Shown here in pieces: positions 1 through 8,198 of a stretch of 64,000 nt of DNA. Both the position numbers and the translations under genes were made by a program. The notes below the pieces were generated by a model. It made no database searches and was not told the origin of the DNA. It was given only the letters and a program-made list of their open reading frames with translations. Origin of the DNA: a bacterium (GTDB lineage: Bacteria; UBP7; UBA6624); NCBI GenBank assembly GCA_002716355.1, contig PBAU01000011.1:1-64000 (forward strand). The letters are read 5' to 3'. Positions within the stretch are counted from its first letter, which is position 1, and the number at the start of each line of letters is the position of its first letter.

Positions 1-1097
1 AAAGAGGTTTTACTCTTATTGAACTTTTGGTGGTTATAACAATCATCGGAATTCTTGTTGCTTTAGCACTTCCAAACTTCATCAAGGCCAAAGATAAGGC
101 TTTAGAAGCAGAAGTAAAGAGCAACTTACACAGCATACAGATCTCATTGGAGAGATATGCTACTGACAATGATGGGATGTATCCAGCATATATATTTGGA
201 GGCTCTTTGCTTTCATGGAGATGTGCATTTGGACATGGGTGTACACATAGAATGAGTCGTCAGGCCCATCATAACGCTCAACATTATTATGGTGTTCCTG
301 AGACATTAATTAATGATGGCTATTTGTCAATCTATCCTAGAAACCCTTTTATAAGATCAGGAAAATCAATCTGTGACCTGACAGGAAGTGATCCAAGGTT
401 TGGTTGTGTACCAGATGGAAATTCGGACAATCCTTTGACTACAGCTATGTCCGACAGTGGCAACGTGATGGCTAACATTTTGTCAGATCCAAATTTTAAA
501 GGACCCGGAATGCCTGAAAATTTGAATTTTGGTGGTGAGTTAGGAACATGGAGTCCCAATTGGACCGCAGGAGGATCAATGCCTTATTATTTTATAGGAG
601 ATGGCGATCCAAAAACAAAAGATTTTATCCCAGGATCTTTTATCTACAGGAGTTTAGGTTCTAGCGCAGGTGACTTGAGGCAATGGGCTGATAGAACATC
701 GAGTGGCCAATTAGTTCTTCCCAGCATGTATGAATCATATGTACTTTCTGCTTATGGTTCGGAAAGGTCTGTAGGCAAGGATTATCTTCATTGTCTCGAT
801 ATGACAATTCGCTCTGGTGGAAATGGTTTTTCTATGTATCCTGGAGAACCTGGCCAAACGTGTGTTAAGGGAAGAGGTTTTAATCCAATGGCATTGGCAA
901 ATTTTGAGCCAAACTATGGAACAGGTGATGTTGATGGTGACGGTTATCCTGATACTGTTCCCAATGTTATTTTTGCTAGGCTTGATTCTTCTTTGGTTGC
1001 GGGATCAAATTACTCACCTACGAACGCTGACGGACAGACAGACGGTTTGTTGATTTACTTCGCATCCGGTGTTGACCAATCAGTTGGCATTGATTAG
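1..1097 (+). CDS. Type IV pilin / type II secretion pseudopilin-like protein, 5' truncated
   Basis: The open frame runs in from the left edge; the first complete codon is at base 3. Its first residues are R-G-F-T-L-I-E-L-L followed by a hydrophobic helix, the class III signal cleavage site (G before F, Glu at +5) of type IV pilins and type II secretion pseudopilins. The true start lies a few codons to the left. About 360 residues are present, long for a major pilin, so a large C-terminal domain follows the helix. Near the C-terminus is D-V-D-G-D-G-Y-P-D, an EF-hand-like acidic loop; calcium binding is known in GspG-type pseudopilins and some pilins. A prepilin peptidase would cleave it and it would then assemble into a pilus or pseudopilus. 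The PilT-type ATPase just downstream favours a type IV pilus. A minor pilin or GspG-like protein are alternatives. Confidence 0.85.
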   Translation, partial: RGFTLIELLVVITIIGILVALALPNFIKAKDKALEAEVKSNLHSIQISLERYATDNDGMYPAYIFGGSLLSWRCAFGHGCTHRMSRQAHHNAQHYYGVPETLINDGYLSIYPRNPFIRSGKSICDLTGSDPRFGCVPDGNSDNPLTTAMSDSGNVMANILSDPNFKGPGMPENLNFGGELGTWSPNWTAGGSMPYYFIGDGDPKTKDFIPGSFIYRSLGSSAGDLRQWADRTSSGQLVLPSMYESYVLSAYGSERSVGKDYLHCLDMTIRSGGNGFSMYPGEPGQTCVKGRGFNPMALANFEPNYGTGDVDGDGYPDTVPNVIFARLDSSLVAGSNYSPTNADGQTDGLLIYFASGVDQSVGID

Positions 1098-1110
1098 ATT
1101 TTTACTTGTA

Positions 1111-1116
1111 TATAAT
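1111..1116 (+). promoter_or_regulatory. Candidate -10 box for pilT
   Basis: A perfect TATAAT lies between the pilin stop and pilT. A start site about 7 bases on would fall at the GGAGG ribosome site (1123-1127), giving a leader of under 20 nt. No convincing -35 box is visible, so this rests on the -10 match alone. Confidence 0.4.
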
Positions 1117-1136
1117 TGTTTTGGAGGTTTTTAATT

Positions 1137-2246
1137 ATGGTAATTTCAGCAAATGATTTATTGCAAATGACGGTTGATAGGGATGCTTCTGATTTGCATA
1201 TAGGCACAGAACGCCCTCCCTATATGAGGATTGATGGCTCTTTAAAGCCAACAGAATTGCCTATTTTGACTGAAGCAGATGTTCTCAAATTAGGCCGTGA
1301 ACTCTTAACTGCTAAAAGGGAACATGTTCTTGAAGAGCATGATGAGTATGATTTTTCCTATCAGCTGCCAAATGCTGAAGGTAGATTCCGTGTAAACTTT
1401 TTCAGACAAAAAGGAACTCCTGCTTTTGCAATTCGTTTCATTAAACCTGAAGTGCCTTCTTTTGACCAATTGAAACTTCCCCATGCAATTGCTAATTTAT
1501 GGCATCTAAAAAGAGGTATAGCGATAGTTACAGGGACTACAGGTTCAGGAAAATCAACAACCTTAGCTGCATTGTTGTCAAAAATCAATGAAGAAAGAAG
1601 TGATCACATATTAACCCTTGAGGATCCTATTGAATACAGTCTCTTCGACAGAAAGTCAATTGTTAACCAAAGGGAAATAGGTCTCGATACAGATGATTTT
1701 GGTTCTGGCTTGAAGGTTGCGATGCGTGAAGACCCTGATGTTATTCTTATTGGTGAAATGAGAGACCAGGAAACGATTTCTGCTGCACTTAAAGCCGGGA
1801 TCACAGGACACCTTGTTTTCTCCACATTGCATACATTGAATGTTGTACAAACAATTAACAGAATTATTGAGTATTTCCCTGCTGATTTCCAACAGCAAAT
1901 AAAAATCATGTTAGGAACAACTCTGCAAGCAATTATTTCGCAGAGATTGTTGCCCAGGATTGGTGGAGGTAGGGTTCCTGCATGTGAAATTTTGATTTGT
2001 AATGCAAGAGTTTCTGAGAAGATTTCAGAAGAGCCTGAATTATCAATGCTCAATACAATCATGGAAGAAGATGAGCTGGACGGAATGCAAACATTTGACC
2101 AACATCTTTTGGAGCTTTATACCAGCCAGAAGATAGAACATGACACTGCACTTGCTGCAGCAACCAGTCCACATGATTTCAAAATTCTTTTACAAAGAGC
2201 TTCTGGTGTAAGAAAGGCTAAAAATACTTATACTGGCGGCTTGTAG
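1137..2246 (+). CDS. pilT: PilT-type twitching motility / pilus retraction ATPase
   Basis: This is a secretion-superfamily hexameric ATPase that would power pilus retraction at the inner membrane. From the ATG at 1137 it has 369 residues, normal for PilT/PilU. Visible parts are the N-terminal PAS-like region (D-A-S-D-L-H-I near the start), the Walker A G-T-T-G-S-G-K-S-T near residue 132, the Walker B D-V-I-L-I-G-E-M-R-D near 201-210 and the His box T-G-H-L-V-F-S-T-L-H-T near 223-233. The start is set by GGAGG at 1123-1127, nine bases before the ATG; an in-frame TTG at 1116 lies ahead of that site and is rejected. It follows a pilin-like gene and precedes an unknown coiled-coil gene by 9 bp. 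PilU is the alternative subtype. Confidence 0.92.
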   Translation: MVISANDLLQMTVDRDASDLHIGTERPPYMRIDGSLKPTELPILTEADVLKLGRELLTAKREHVLEEHDEYDFSYQLPNAEGRFRVNFFRQKGTPAFAIRFIKPEVPSFDQLKLPHAIANLWHLKRGIAIVTGTTGSGKSTTLAALLSKINEERSDHILTLEDPIEYSLFDRKSIVNQREIGLDTDDFGSGLKVAMREDPDVILIGEMRDQETISAALKAGITGHLVFSTLHTLNVVQTINRIIEYFPADFQQQIKIMLGTTLQAIISQRLLPRIGGGRVPACEILICNARVSEKISEEPELSMLNTIMEEDELDGMQTFDQHLLELYTSQKIEHDTALAAATSPHDFKILLQRASGVRKAKNTYTGGL

Positions 2247-2255
2247 TTTGTTACA

Positions 2256-2837
2256 TTGAATGTTTTGAATAGAGATTATGAGGATCCTATAAAAAAGATC
2301 CAGGAAAAAATTGACAAAGTTCCAAGCAAATTAACAGAGTTGCAAGAAGAAGTTTTCAGGTTAACGACAGAAAACGCAAAACATAAGGAAGTTGCGAAAG
2401 CTTTTGCATTCATTAGTTTATGGACTGAAAGCCTCTTGAAGGGAGATTTAGAAAGAAAGGATACATTGTTTGAGCTAGCATCCTTTTTGAAATTAAAACA
2501 TTTGGTTTTATGGCAAGAGAAAGATGAGTTGATGCATCCTGTGTTCCAGTTCAGTTCCGCAAAAAAAATAAATTTAGAGCCTTTACGCATAGGTAAAGAG
2601 ATTGCAGGCTCGACTAACGTTATTGGCAAGATAAGGATTTTTGATTTGGAGGATTGCTCAATAGCCGTTAAAGAGAATGTTTGGACCCAAGGAAAAACTT
2701 TGATATCTATTCCAGTCAAAACCAAAACAGATTCTTATGTTTTAGAAGCATGTGATTTTTTTGATGGTATGCCTTTGAAAAAACAAACATTTGAGGTTTT
2801 AGAGATTCTTGCTCCCTGGGCAGTTTTAGGCAAGTGA
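2256..2837 (+). CDS. Hypothetical protein, N-terminal coiled coil plus GAF-like domain
   Basis: I do not recognise a named family. About 190 residues begin with a charged heptad-like segment (roughly residues 10-50, rich in K, E, L) that looks like a coiled coil. An alternating strand/helix region of 120-140 residues follows and resembles a GAF fold in pattern only. There is no upstream ATG: the start is a TTG at 2256 or 2265, neither with a good ribosome site, so translation may depend on readthrough from pilT 9 bp upstream. The stop overlaps the next gene's GTG (GTGA at 2834-2837), which suggests translational coupling. Position after pilT hints at a pilus or signalling role, which is inference only. 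Confidence 0.6.
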   Translation: MNVLNRDYEDPIKKIQEKIDKVPSKLTELQEEVFRLTTENAKHKEVAKAFAFISLWTESLLKGDLERKDTLFELASFLKLKHLVLWQEKDELMHPVFQFSSAKKINLEPLRIGKEIAGSTNVIGKIRIFDLEDCSIAVKENVWTQGKTLISIPVKTKTDSYVLEACDFFDGMPLKKQTFEVLEILAPWAVLGK

Positions 2838-3946
2838 ACTTTATTGGAATGAGCCAAGCAAGAAGGCATGACATTGACGCTCTTAGGGTCATCGCTATTG
2901 GATTGTTGATTATTTACCATATCACAATTGTTTTTCAACCCTGGGGCTCTCTTATACCTGGCTTTTTTCAAAATCAAGATTCAATAGAACTGCTTTGGAT
3001 TTTTTCTGGATTGATTAATGTCTGGAGGATTCCAATTTTGTTTGTTATTTCAGGAATGGGGGTTGCATTTTCTATACAAAAGCGTAGTTTTAAAGAATTG
3101 ATCTTAGAGAGATCTCTAAGGATATTGTTACCATTGATTTTTGGAAGCATGATAATTACATCGCTAGGTTTTGATTTTTTATTGATGAGCAAAGATCCGG
3201 ATCATGTTATTTTTTCGAGATATTTTGTAGAGCCTGGTCATTTGTGGTTTTTAGGGAATATATTTTTATACAGTATTTTAAGTGCCCCCTTTTTGTTCTA
3301 TCTTAAGAGGAATTCAGATTCATTTATTGCTAGATCAGTGAAGTTTTTAACAGGCAATATGTATGGCTTGATAGCGTTGGTGGTTTTATTTATTTTAGAA
3401 GCTGAAATATTTGTTGAATCTTGGAGGTTTGGAAATGTTCCTTTTGAGCTTTATGCAGGGTCTCTTCATGGTTTTTTGATGGGTTGGTTATGCTTTTTGA
3501 GTGGTTTTATTTTTATTTTTTCAGGCAATAATTTTTGGAATATTGTTAGATCATATAAACAAAACATGCTTGCTTGTGCTGCATTTTTATATTTGATTAG
3601 ATTTAGTAGCGTGTTGGGTGATGTTATGGTTAATCCACCTTGGTTAATGGCCGTTGAATCTTGCATGTGGATGTTTTCAATTTTTGGTTATTCTCACTCT
3701 TGCTTGAATCAAAAAAATAAGTTATTTTCCTATCTTGCTCCAGCTGCTTATCCGGTATATATTACACACATGTTATTCACGAATATTGCATGTTTCTTTG
3801 TGATACCAATGGAAATCAATGCTCTTTTCAAGTTCTTCCTGATTGTTTTATTGACTTTTTCAGGCTGTTTGCTGTCTTATGAATTTTTGATAAGTAGGTC
3901 TAAGGTATTGAGGCCTTTATTTGGTTTAAAAATGAACACAAATTAA
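2834..3946 (+). CDS. Membrane acyltransferase, acyltransferase-3 (OpgC/OafA-like) family
   Basis: A polytopic inner-membrane protein of about 370 residues. The N-terminal R-x-x-x-I-D-A-L-R-V-I-A-I-G followed by a helix with Y-H is typical of acyltransferase family 3 enzymes, which move acyl groups onto exopolysaccharide, LPS or periplasmic glucans; the H in I-I-Y-H-I is the usual catalytic position. About ten hydrophobic segments are visible. The overall look (W-R-I-P-I-L-F-V-I-S-G-M-G, later P-A-A-Y-P-V-Y-I-T-H-M) is closest to the OpgC/MdoC branch. The start GTG at 2834 overlaps the previous stop; an in-frame ATG at 2849 is an alternative. Its substrate cannot be told from sequence. The PQQ-propeller lipoprotein gene follows 31 bp later. 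Confidence 0.82.
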   Translation: MNFIGMSQARRHDIDALRVIAIGLLIIYHITIVFQPWGSLIPGFFQNQDSIELLWIFSGLINVWRIPILFVISGMGVAFSIQKRSFKELILERSLRILLPLIFGSMIITSLGFDFLLMSKDPDHVIFSRYFVEPGHLWFLGNIFLYSILSAPFLFYLKRNSDSFIARSVKFLTGNMYGLIALVVLFILEAEIFVESWRFGNVPFELYAGSLHGFLMGWLCFLSGFIFIFSGNNFWNIVRSYKQNMLACAAFLYLIRFSSVLGDVMVNPPWLMAVESCMWMFSIFGYSHSCLNQKNKLFSYLAPAAYPVYITHMLFTNIACFFVIPMEINALFKFFLIVLLTFSGCLLSYEFLISRSKVLRPLFGLKMNTN

Positions 3947-3977
3947 CATTTCCTCATATAATGGTAAGGTTTTGAAA

Positions 3978-6900
3978 ATGAAATTAATTAGATTGTTTTA
4001 CCTTGCTTGTTTAGTTTTTTGTTTTTCCAGCTGTGACGGAGGTGATTCTTCAGATCCTGTTGGAGGGGGTACTGGTGGTGGTAACACCGGTATAGGCGGC
4101 GGCGGAGGCGGCGGCGTTTCCAGTTCAGATTTGGTTGTTATATCTTCAACCGGAGACCCCAACCCAGGTGCAATAATTTTTTTGAAAGCAGTTTCAAATG
4201 CAATAGACAACATTAATTATGAGTGGACAAGCAGCTGTATTGACGTTGAGTTTTACCCTAATGATGATGGTTTGATGCTGAGTGAGGAAAATTCAACATC
4301 AAATATAGTCTGGATGAAGGTGCCAAATAGTACCAATCACAACTGTATAGTTAGAGCTGATGGAACAAGTCCATCAATGAGTTATTCTGGTTTTGGAACA
4401 ATCAACACAAGACCAAATTACACTTCTGATTGGCTATCTTATCAGGGTTCTCCTGAAAACACAGGTCGAGCTTCAAGTGGTGACCTGGGTCCACCTCCTT
4501 CAGATTTGAATCAAGTTTGGAAGCTATCTGGAGACAACCCTGGACCTGTATCTCCAGCTTTATCATCAGAAGGTGCTGGTGGTCGAGTTATTATTTCAGA
4601 AGCTGAAGGTTTAACCCGTGCTTTTGATGCGAATAGTGGAAATCAATTATGGGCTGAACAACTTTCAGAAAACATGATTGGGAATCCTGTTATAGGTGAT
4701 GGAACAATTATGGTTGCATCTCAAACAGGCACAATAAAAGCTTTAGATTTAGCTTCTGGAAGTTATTTATGGGGTACAAATATAGGTAGTTCTATATCTG
4801 GTACTCCGGCTTACTCCTATGGTATTCTTGTTGTTGGCACGCTTTCAGGAAAATTAGTTGGTTTGACATCTAATTCCTGTTTAACATGTGGAACAAATAG
4901 AATTTTATGGGAAACAGAGCTTCAGGGAAGAATCGTGGGTGGAGTTTCTATTTTTGATGGTATCGTCGGAGATAATGCTGCACTTTCTGATCTTAATGAT
5001 GCTACTGCTTTTGTTGGTACTGACGCTGGCTATCTTTATGCAGTTAGGCTTTCTGATGGTCAGGTGATGCATACATGGAATACTTCAGATGCAATCACCA
5101 CCACTCCTGCAGTTTTTCTTTTAGGTGCACAGCCAACTGTTGCAGTTGCAACTGAAGGTGGAGATGTCTGGATGTGGGATGCTGTTGACCCTTATGAAGA
5201 CTCCACGTCTTTAAATCCATTCTTTTCAACAAATTCACCTGTTGTAACTTCCCCTGTTTATTTTGAAGGAGATCTATATTTCTTCTTAAGAGACAGTAGG
5301 GTTATTGCTGTTGATCCCGGTGCTGAATCTTTGATAGAAAGTACTTTTCTTCCTAATGCAAGTCCTGATGCTCAAAATTTAACCTGTTTGAATACGCCAG
5401 CTGTTTCAGCTAGTTCAACTTCTTACCCATACCTTTACATGACATGTTTTGAGATAATTGTTGAACCTGATCCTTTTACTTTTGGCATTCCTAGAGGTTT
5501 GCTTTTGCTGCTTTCAAGGAATGATACGACTGGCGAGATAGAAGAACTTGAACGTTACCCTATTGGAACTGACCAGATGAACGCTGGTCAAAACAGTACT
5601 TCAGATCCGATAATCTCTTCTCCTTCAGTTATGGGCGGTAAAGTGTTCTTTACAGGTCAGGATGGCTCTGTGTATGCACTAGGCCAGGAACCATCTTTTG
5701 ATTTTGGTGATTCTCCACTGGTTTGGGCAAGCAAGAGAGGCAATTCTGGCTCTACTGGTTTTTATGGTGCAGGTCCTGGAATGGGTTCTGTTCAGGAGAG
5801 ATGGAATTATCGAATGCCTGCTGGCGTTTCTGCATCTCCATCCATCTCAAATGGAACTTTGTGGCTAGGTGATCTAGATGGTAATCTAGTTGGTTTGAGA
5901 GCTGCAGATGGCATGTATCGTTTTTCTTACAATATTGGTGGAAATGAAATATTAACGACTCCAATCCTTATGGATAATGGCCTTGTTTGGGCGACCAGCC
6001 TAACCGGCCTGGGATATCTTTTGAAAGAAAATGGAGATCAGTTAGAAGAAGTTGGTAGATTGAGCGTGATGCTTAAAGATAGATGGGAACAAAGATTTTC
6101 AAATGATAGTGTTAACCTTTCGAGAAAACTAAGCTCCAACTCTTCTGCTTATGATTCTGTTAATAGAGTTATCTATATCCCAATGATTAACAATTGCGAA
6201 TTTGATGGAGGGTCTTTCAGCCTATGTGACGGTGTTCACTGGAGTCAAGATTTAGAAATGGAACCTTCAGATGATTTGATGATTGGCCAGCTGATGGTTG
6301 ACGATCTCAACAACATTTCTTTAAACAAGATAGAAGTTGGTTTGAGCATTACGCAACAAGCTTTCTTCAATACCAGCTTGGGAATTCATACTCATGCAGG
6401 AAAGACTTATCTGGTTGCTGGTTACTATGCTGGCGGTGCTGGAAGGGTAACCGCTTGGGATGTTTCAGATCCGGAAAATGTTTTGCCATTATGGGGCGGT
6501 TCTGTTCTTTTAGGCAATGGTGAGTTTCCTACCGGTGTTCCAACCTTTATTGAGAACAGAGTTCTTTTTGGAACTACAAATGGATCTCTTTGGGTTTTGA
6601 ATCTTGAATCAGAAGGTGGTTTTGACAAAAGCATACAGCTTGGTTTTGGCAGTATCACTAATTCAATAAGTGTTTCCTTTAACGAGAATAACAATGAAGG
6701 TTTTATTTTTGCACCGATAGAAAATGGAAGACTTGTTGCACAACCATTTATTATGGCTAATGATATATGGGATTTCAATGGTACAAGTTTAGATGGCTGG
6801 AATAATGCTGCTAATGATTTTGTAAGATCTTCCTTAGCTTTAGATGAAGAGCATGGGGTTATTTATATTGGCGGAGATGATGGTAACTTGTTTAGATACG

Positions 6901-7031
6901 AAAAGGACAGTGGTTTCAGGCTAGCTGGAACAATACAAACTGGATCTCCGATTTTTGCTTCGCCAATTATTGTTGGGGGATATGTTTTCCTTGTTGACTC
7001 TTCTGGTCTTTTATCAGTTTATTCACCATAG
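3978..7031 (+). CDS. Large lipoprotein with PQQ-like beta-propeller repeats
   Basis: This 1017-residue exported protein begins with a lipoprotein signal peptide ending F-S-S-C, so the mature Cys should be lipidated. A flexible poly-glycine hinge of about 25 residues follows, then a PKD/Ig-like stretch. From about residue 150 to the end come repeated blades of the PQQ/WD40-like type (for example V-W-K-L-S-G, L-Y-A-V-R-L-S-D-G, V-Y-A-L-G-Q-E, L-F-R-Y-E-K-D-S-G) with D-A-N-S-G-N-Q-L-W motifs. The length allows two propellers. BamB has this fold but is about 390 residues, so this is not a simple BamB. The ATG at 3978 is preceded by TAAGG at 3965-3969; a TTG at 3972 is in frame. A TATAAT at 3957-3962 may drive it. 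A scaffold or adhesive surface protein is plausible. Confidence 0.85.
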   Translation: MKLIRLFYLACLVFCFSSCDGGDSSDPVGGGTGGGNTGIGGGGGGGVSSSDLVVISSTGDPNPGAIIFLKAVSNAIDNINYEWTSSCIDVEFYPNDDGLMLSEENSTSNIVWMKVPNSTNHNCIVRADGTSPSMSYSGFGTINTRPNYTSDWLSYQGSPENTGRASSGDLGPPPSDLNQVWKLSGDNPGPVSPALSSEGAGGRVIISEAEGLTRAFDANSGNQLWAEQLSENMIGNPVIGDGTIMVASQTGTIKALDLASGSYLWGTNIGSSISGTPAYSYGILVVGTLSGKLVGLTSNSCLTCGTNRILWETELQGRIVGGVSIFDGIVGDNAALSDLNDATAFVGTDAGYLYAVRLSDGQVMHTWNTSDAITTTPAVFLLGAQPTVAVATEGGDVWMWDAVDPYEDSTSLNPFFSTNSPVVTSPVYFEGDLYFFLRDSRVIAVDPGAESLIESTFLPNASPDAQNLTCLNTPAVSASSTSYPYLYMTCFEIIVEPDPFTFGIPRGLLLLLSRNDTTGEIEELERYPIGTDQMNAGQNSTSDPIISSPSVMGGKVFFTGQDGSVYALGQEPSFDFGDSPLVWASKRGNSGSTGFYGAGPGMGSVQERWNYRMPAGVSASPSISNGTLWLGDLDGNLVGLRAADGMYRFSYNIGGNEILTTPILMDNGLVWATSLTGLGYLLKENGDQLEEVGRLSVMLKDRWEQRFSNDSVNLSRKLSSNSSAYDSVNRVIYIPMINNCEFDGGSFSLCDGVHWSQDLEMEPSDDLMIGQLMVDDLNNISLNKIEVGLSITQQAFFNTSLGIHTHAGKTYLVAGYYAGGAGRVTAWDVSDPENVLPLWGGSVLLGNGEFPTGVPTFIENRVLFGTTNGSLWVLNLESEGGFDKSIQLGFGSITNSISVSFNENNNEGFIFAPIENGRLVAQPFIMANDIWDFNGTSLDGWNNAANDFVRSSLALDEEHGVIYIGGDDGNLFRYEKDSGFRLAGTIQTGSPIFASPIIVGGYVFLVDSSGLLSVYSP

Positions 7032-7041
7032 TTTAATATTC

Positions 7042-7113
7042 GCCAGCGTAGCTCAGTGGTAGAGCTGCGGTTTTGTAAACCGTAGGTCGGGGGTTCGAAT
7101 CCCTCCGCTGGCT
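7042..7113 (+). tRNA. tRNA-Thr (anticodon TGT)
   Basis: A complete cloverleaf of 72 bases. The acceptor arm G-C-C-A-G-C-G pairs fully with C-G-C-T-G-G-C at 7106-7112, with discriminator T at 7113. The anticodon loop is T-T-T-G-T-A-A, anticodon TGT, reading ACA. The T arm has the standard G-G-T-T-C-G-A-A-T core. The 3' CCA is not encoded. It sits 10 bp after the lipoprotein stop and 38 bp before the threonine dehydrogenase gene. Confidence 0.97.
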
Positions 7114-7137
7114 ATTCCTAAATTCGTTATTCGAAAA

Positions 7138-7143
7138 TAGAAT
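7138..7143 (+). promoter_or_regulatory. Candidate -10 box for leaderless tdh transcript
   Basis: TAGAAT lies 8 bases before the tdh ATG and 24 bases after the tRNA. At this spacing transcription would begin at or within a base or two of the start codon, and no Shine-Dalgarno sequence precedes the ATG. The -35 is weak (TTCCTA at 7115-7120 with a 17-nt spacer). Confidence 0.45.
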
Positions 7144-7151
7144 TAGAGTTA

Positions 7152-8198
7152 ATGAAAGCTTTATTAAAAACATCCAAAAGAAAAGGTTTTGAGCTTGCAG
7201 AAACAAGCTTGCCAACACCAAAACAAAATGAAGTTTTATTAAAGGTGAAGGTTTCTACTATATGTGGTTCTGACTTACATTTATGGGAGTGGAACCAGTG
7301 GGCTGACGATTTTGTACCTAGGTTGCCGTTAGGTGTTGGCCATGAAACATGTGGTGAGATTGTTGATTGTGGAAGTGATGTTGATCTCCGTAAATCAAAT
7401 CTTAGAATTGGAGATTTGGTCTCTGTGGAAACACATTTGTTTTGTGGTGATTGTCCTCCTTGTAAAAACAACAAAAAACATCTTTGCTCAAATGGTGAAA
7501 TTTTAGGTTTCCATAAGAATGGATCTTTTGCAGAGTGGCTAACTGTCCCAGTTGATAATTGCTGGAAAGCTCGTCAGGGTACAGACCCCGTAACAGTTAG
7601 TTTAAAAGAGCCTTTAGGCAATGCCGTTCAAACAGTTATGGCACAACCTATAAAAGGTAAGACGGTATTGATAACAGGAGCAGGCCCATTGGGCCTTATG
7701 ACAATTGCTGCAGCAAGAGCTTTTGGTGCAGGTCAAATTTTTGTAAGTGAACTGCAGGAAGAAAGGAGAGAAAAAGCTCTTGGCCTAGGTGCTGATCATG
7801 TTATTGACCCAAAAAATCAAGATTTACATTCTTTTATCAAAGAAGAAACAAAAGGAAAAATGTTTGACGTTCTTCTTGAAATTTCAGGATCTAACCAAGC
7901 TTTAAATGATGGATTAACATCAATTTCCAATGGTGGATCGGTTGCGTTACTGGGACTGTTTCCATCAACTGTTAATTTATCCTTAAATGAAAACGTTATA
8001 TTTAAAGGTTTGGTTATTAATGGCATAACAGGTAGATTGATATGGGATACATGGAGCCAGGTTGACAGTTTAATCTATGAGAAGGGTTTTGATCCAAAAA
8101 AATTATTAACACATAGTTTTAAAATTGAAGAATATGAAAAAGCTTTTAGCTTAATGGAAAAAGGGGTTTCTGGAAAAATTGCATTATTTCCTAGATGA
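7152..8198 (+). CDS. tdh: L-threonine 3-dehydrogenase
   Basis: A zinc, NAD-dependent medium-chain dehydrogenase that oxidises threonine to 2-amino-3-ketobutyrate in the cytoplasm. At 348 residues it has the family's usual length. Catalytic zinc ligands are visible as C38 (C-G-S-D), H64 and E65 (G-H-E). The structural zinc site has four Cys (C98, C101, C104, C112). The Rossmann motif G-A-G-P-L-G lies near residue 175. The next gene, kbl, starts within its stop codon (ATGA at 8195-8198), the classic threonine-to-glycine operon, which supports Tdh over other sorbitol-type dehydrogenases. The start is the only sensible ATG, with no ribosome site but a -10 box 8 bases upstream. Confidence 0.93.
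   Translation: MKALLKTSKRKGFELAETSLPTPKQNEVLLKVKVSTICGSDLHLWEWNQWADDFVPRLPLGVGHETCGEIVDCGSDVDLRKSNLRIGDLVSVETHLFCGDCPPCKNNKKHLCSNGEILGFHKNGSFAEWLTVPVDNCWKARQGTDPVTVSLKEPLGNAVQTVMAQPIKGKTVLITGAGPLGLMTIAAARAFGAGQIFVSELQEERREKALGLGADHVIDPKNQDLHSFIKEETKGKMFDVLLEISGSNQALNDGLTSISNGGSVALLGLFPSTVNLSLNENVIFKGLVINGITGRLIWDTWSQVDSLIYEKGFDPKKLLTHSFKIEEYEKAFSLMEKGVSGKIALFPR

Noticed and set aside
3972-3974. TTG as start of the PQQ lipoprotein
   Set aside because: ATG 3978 has TAAGG at a suitable distance. The TTG is kept only as an alternative, because a TATAAT lies 9 bases before it, which would suit a leaderless start.
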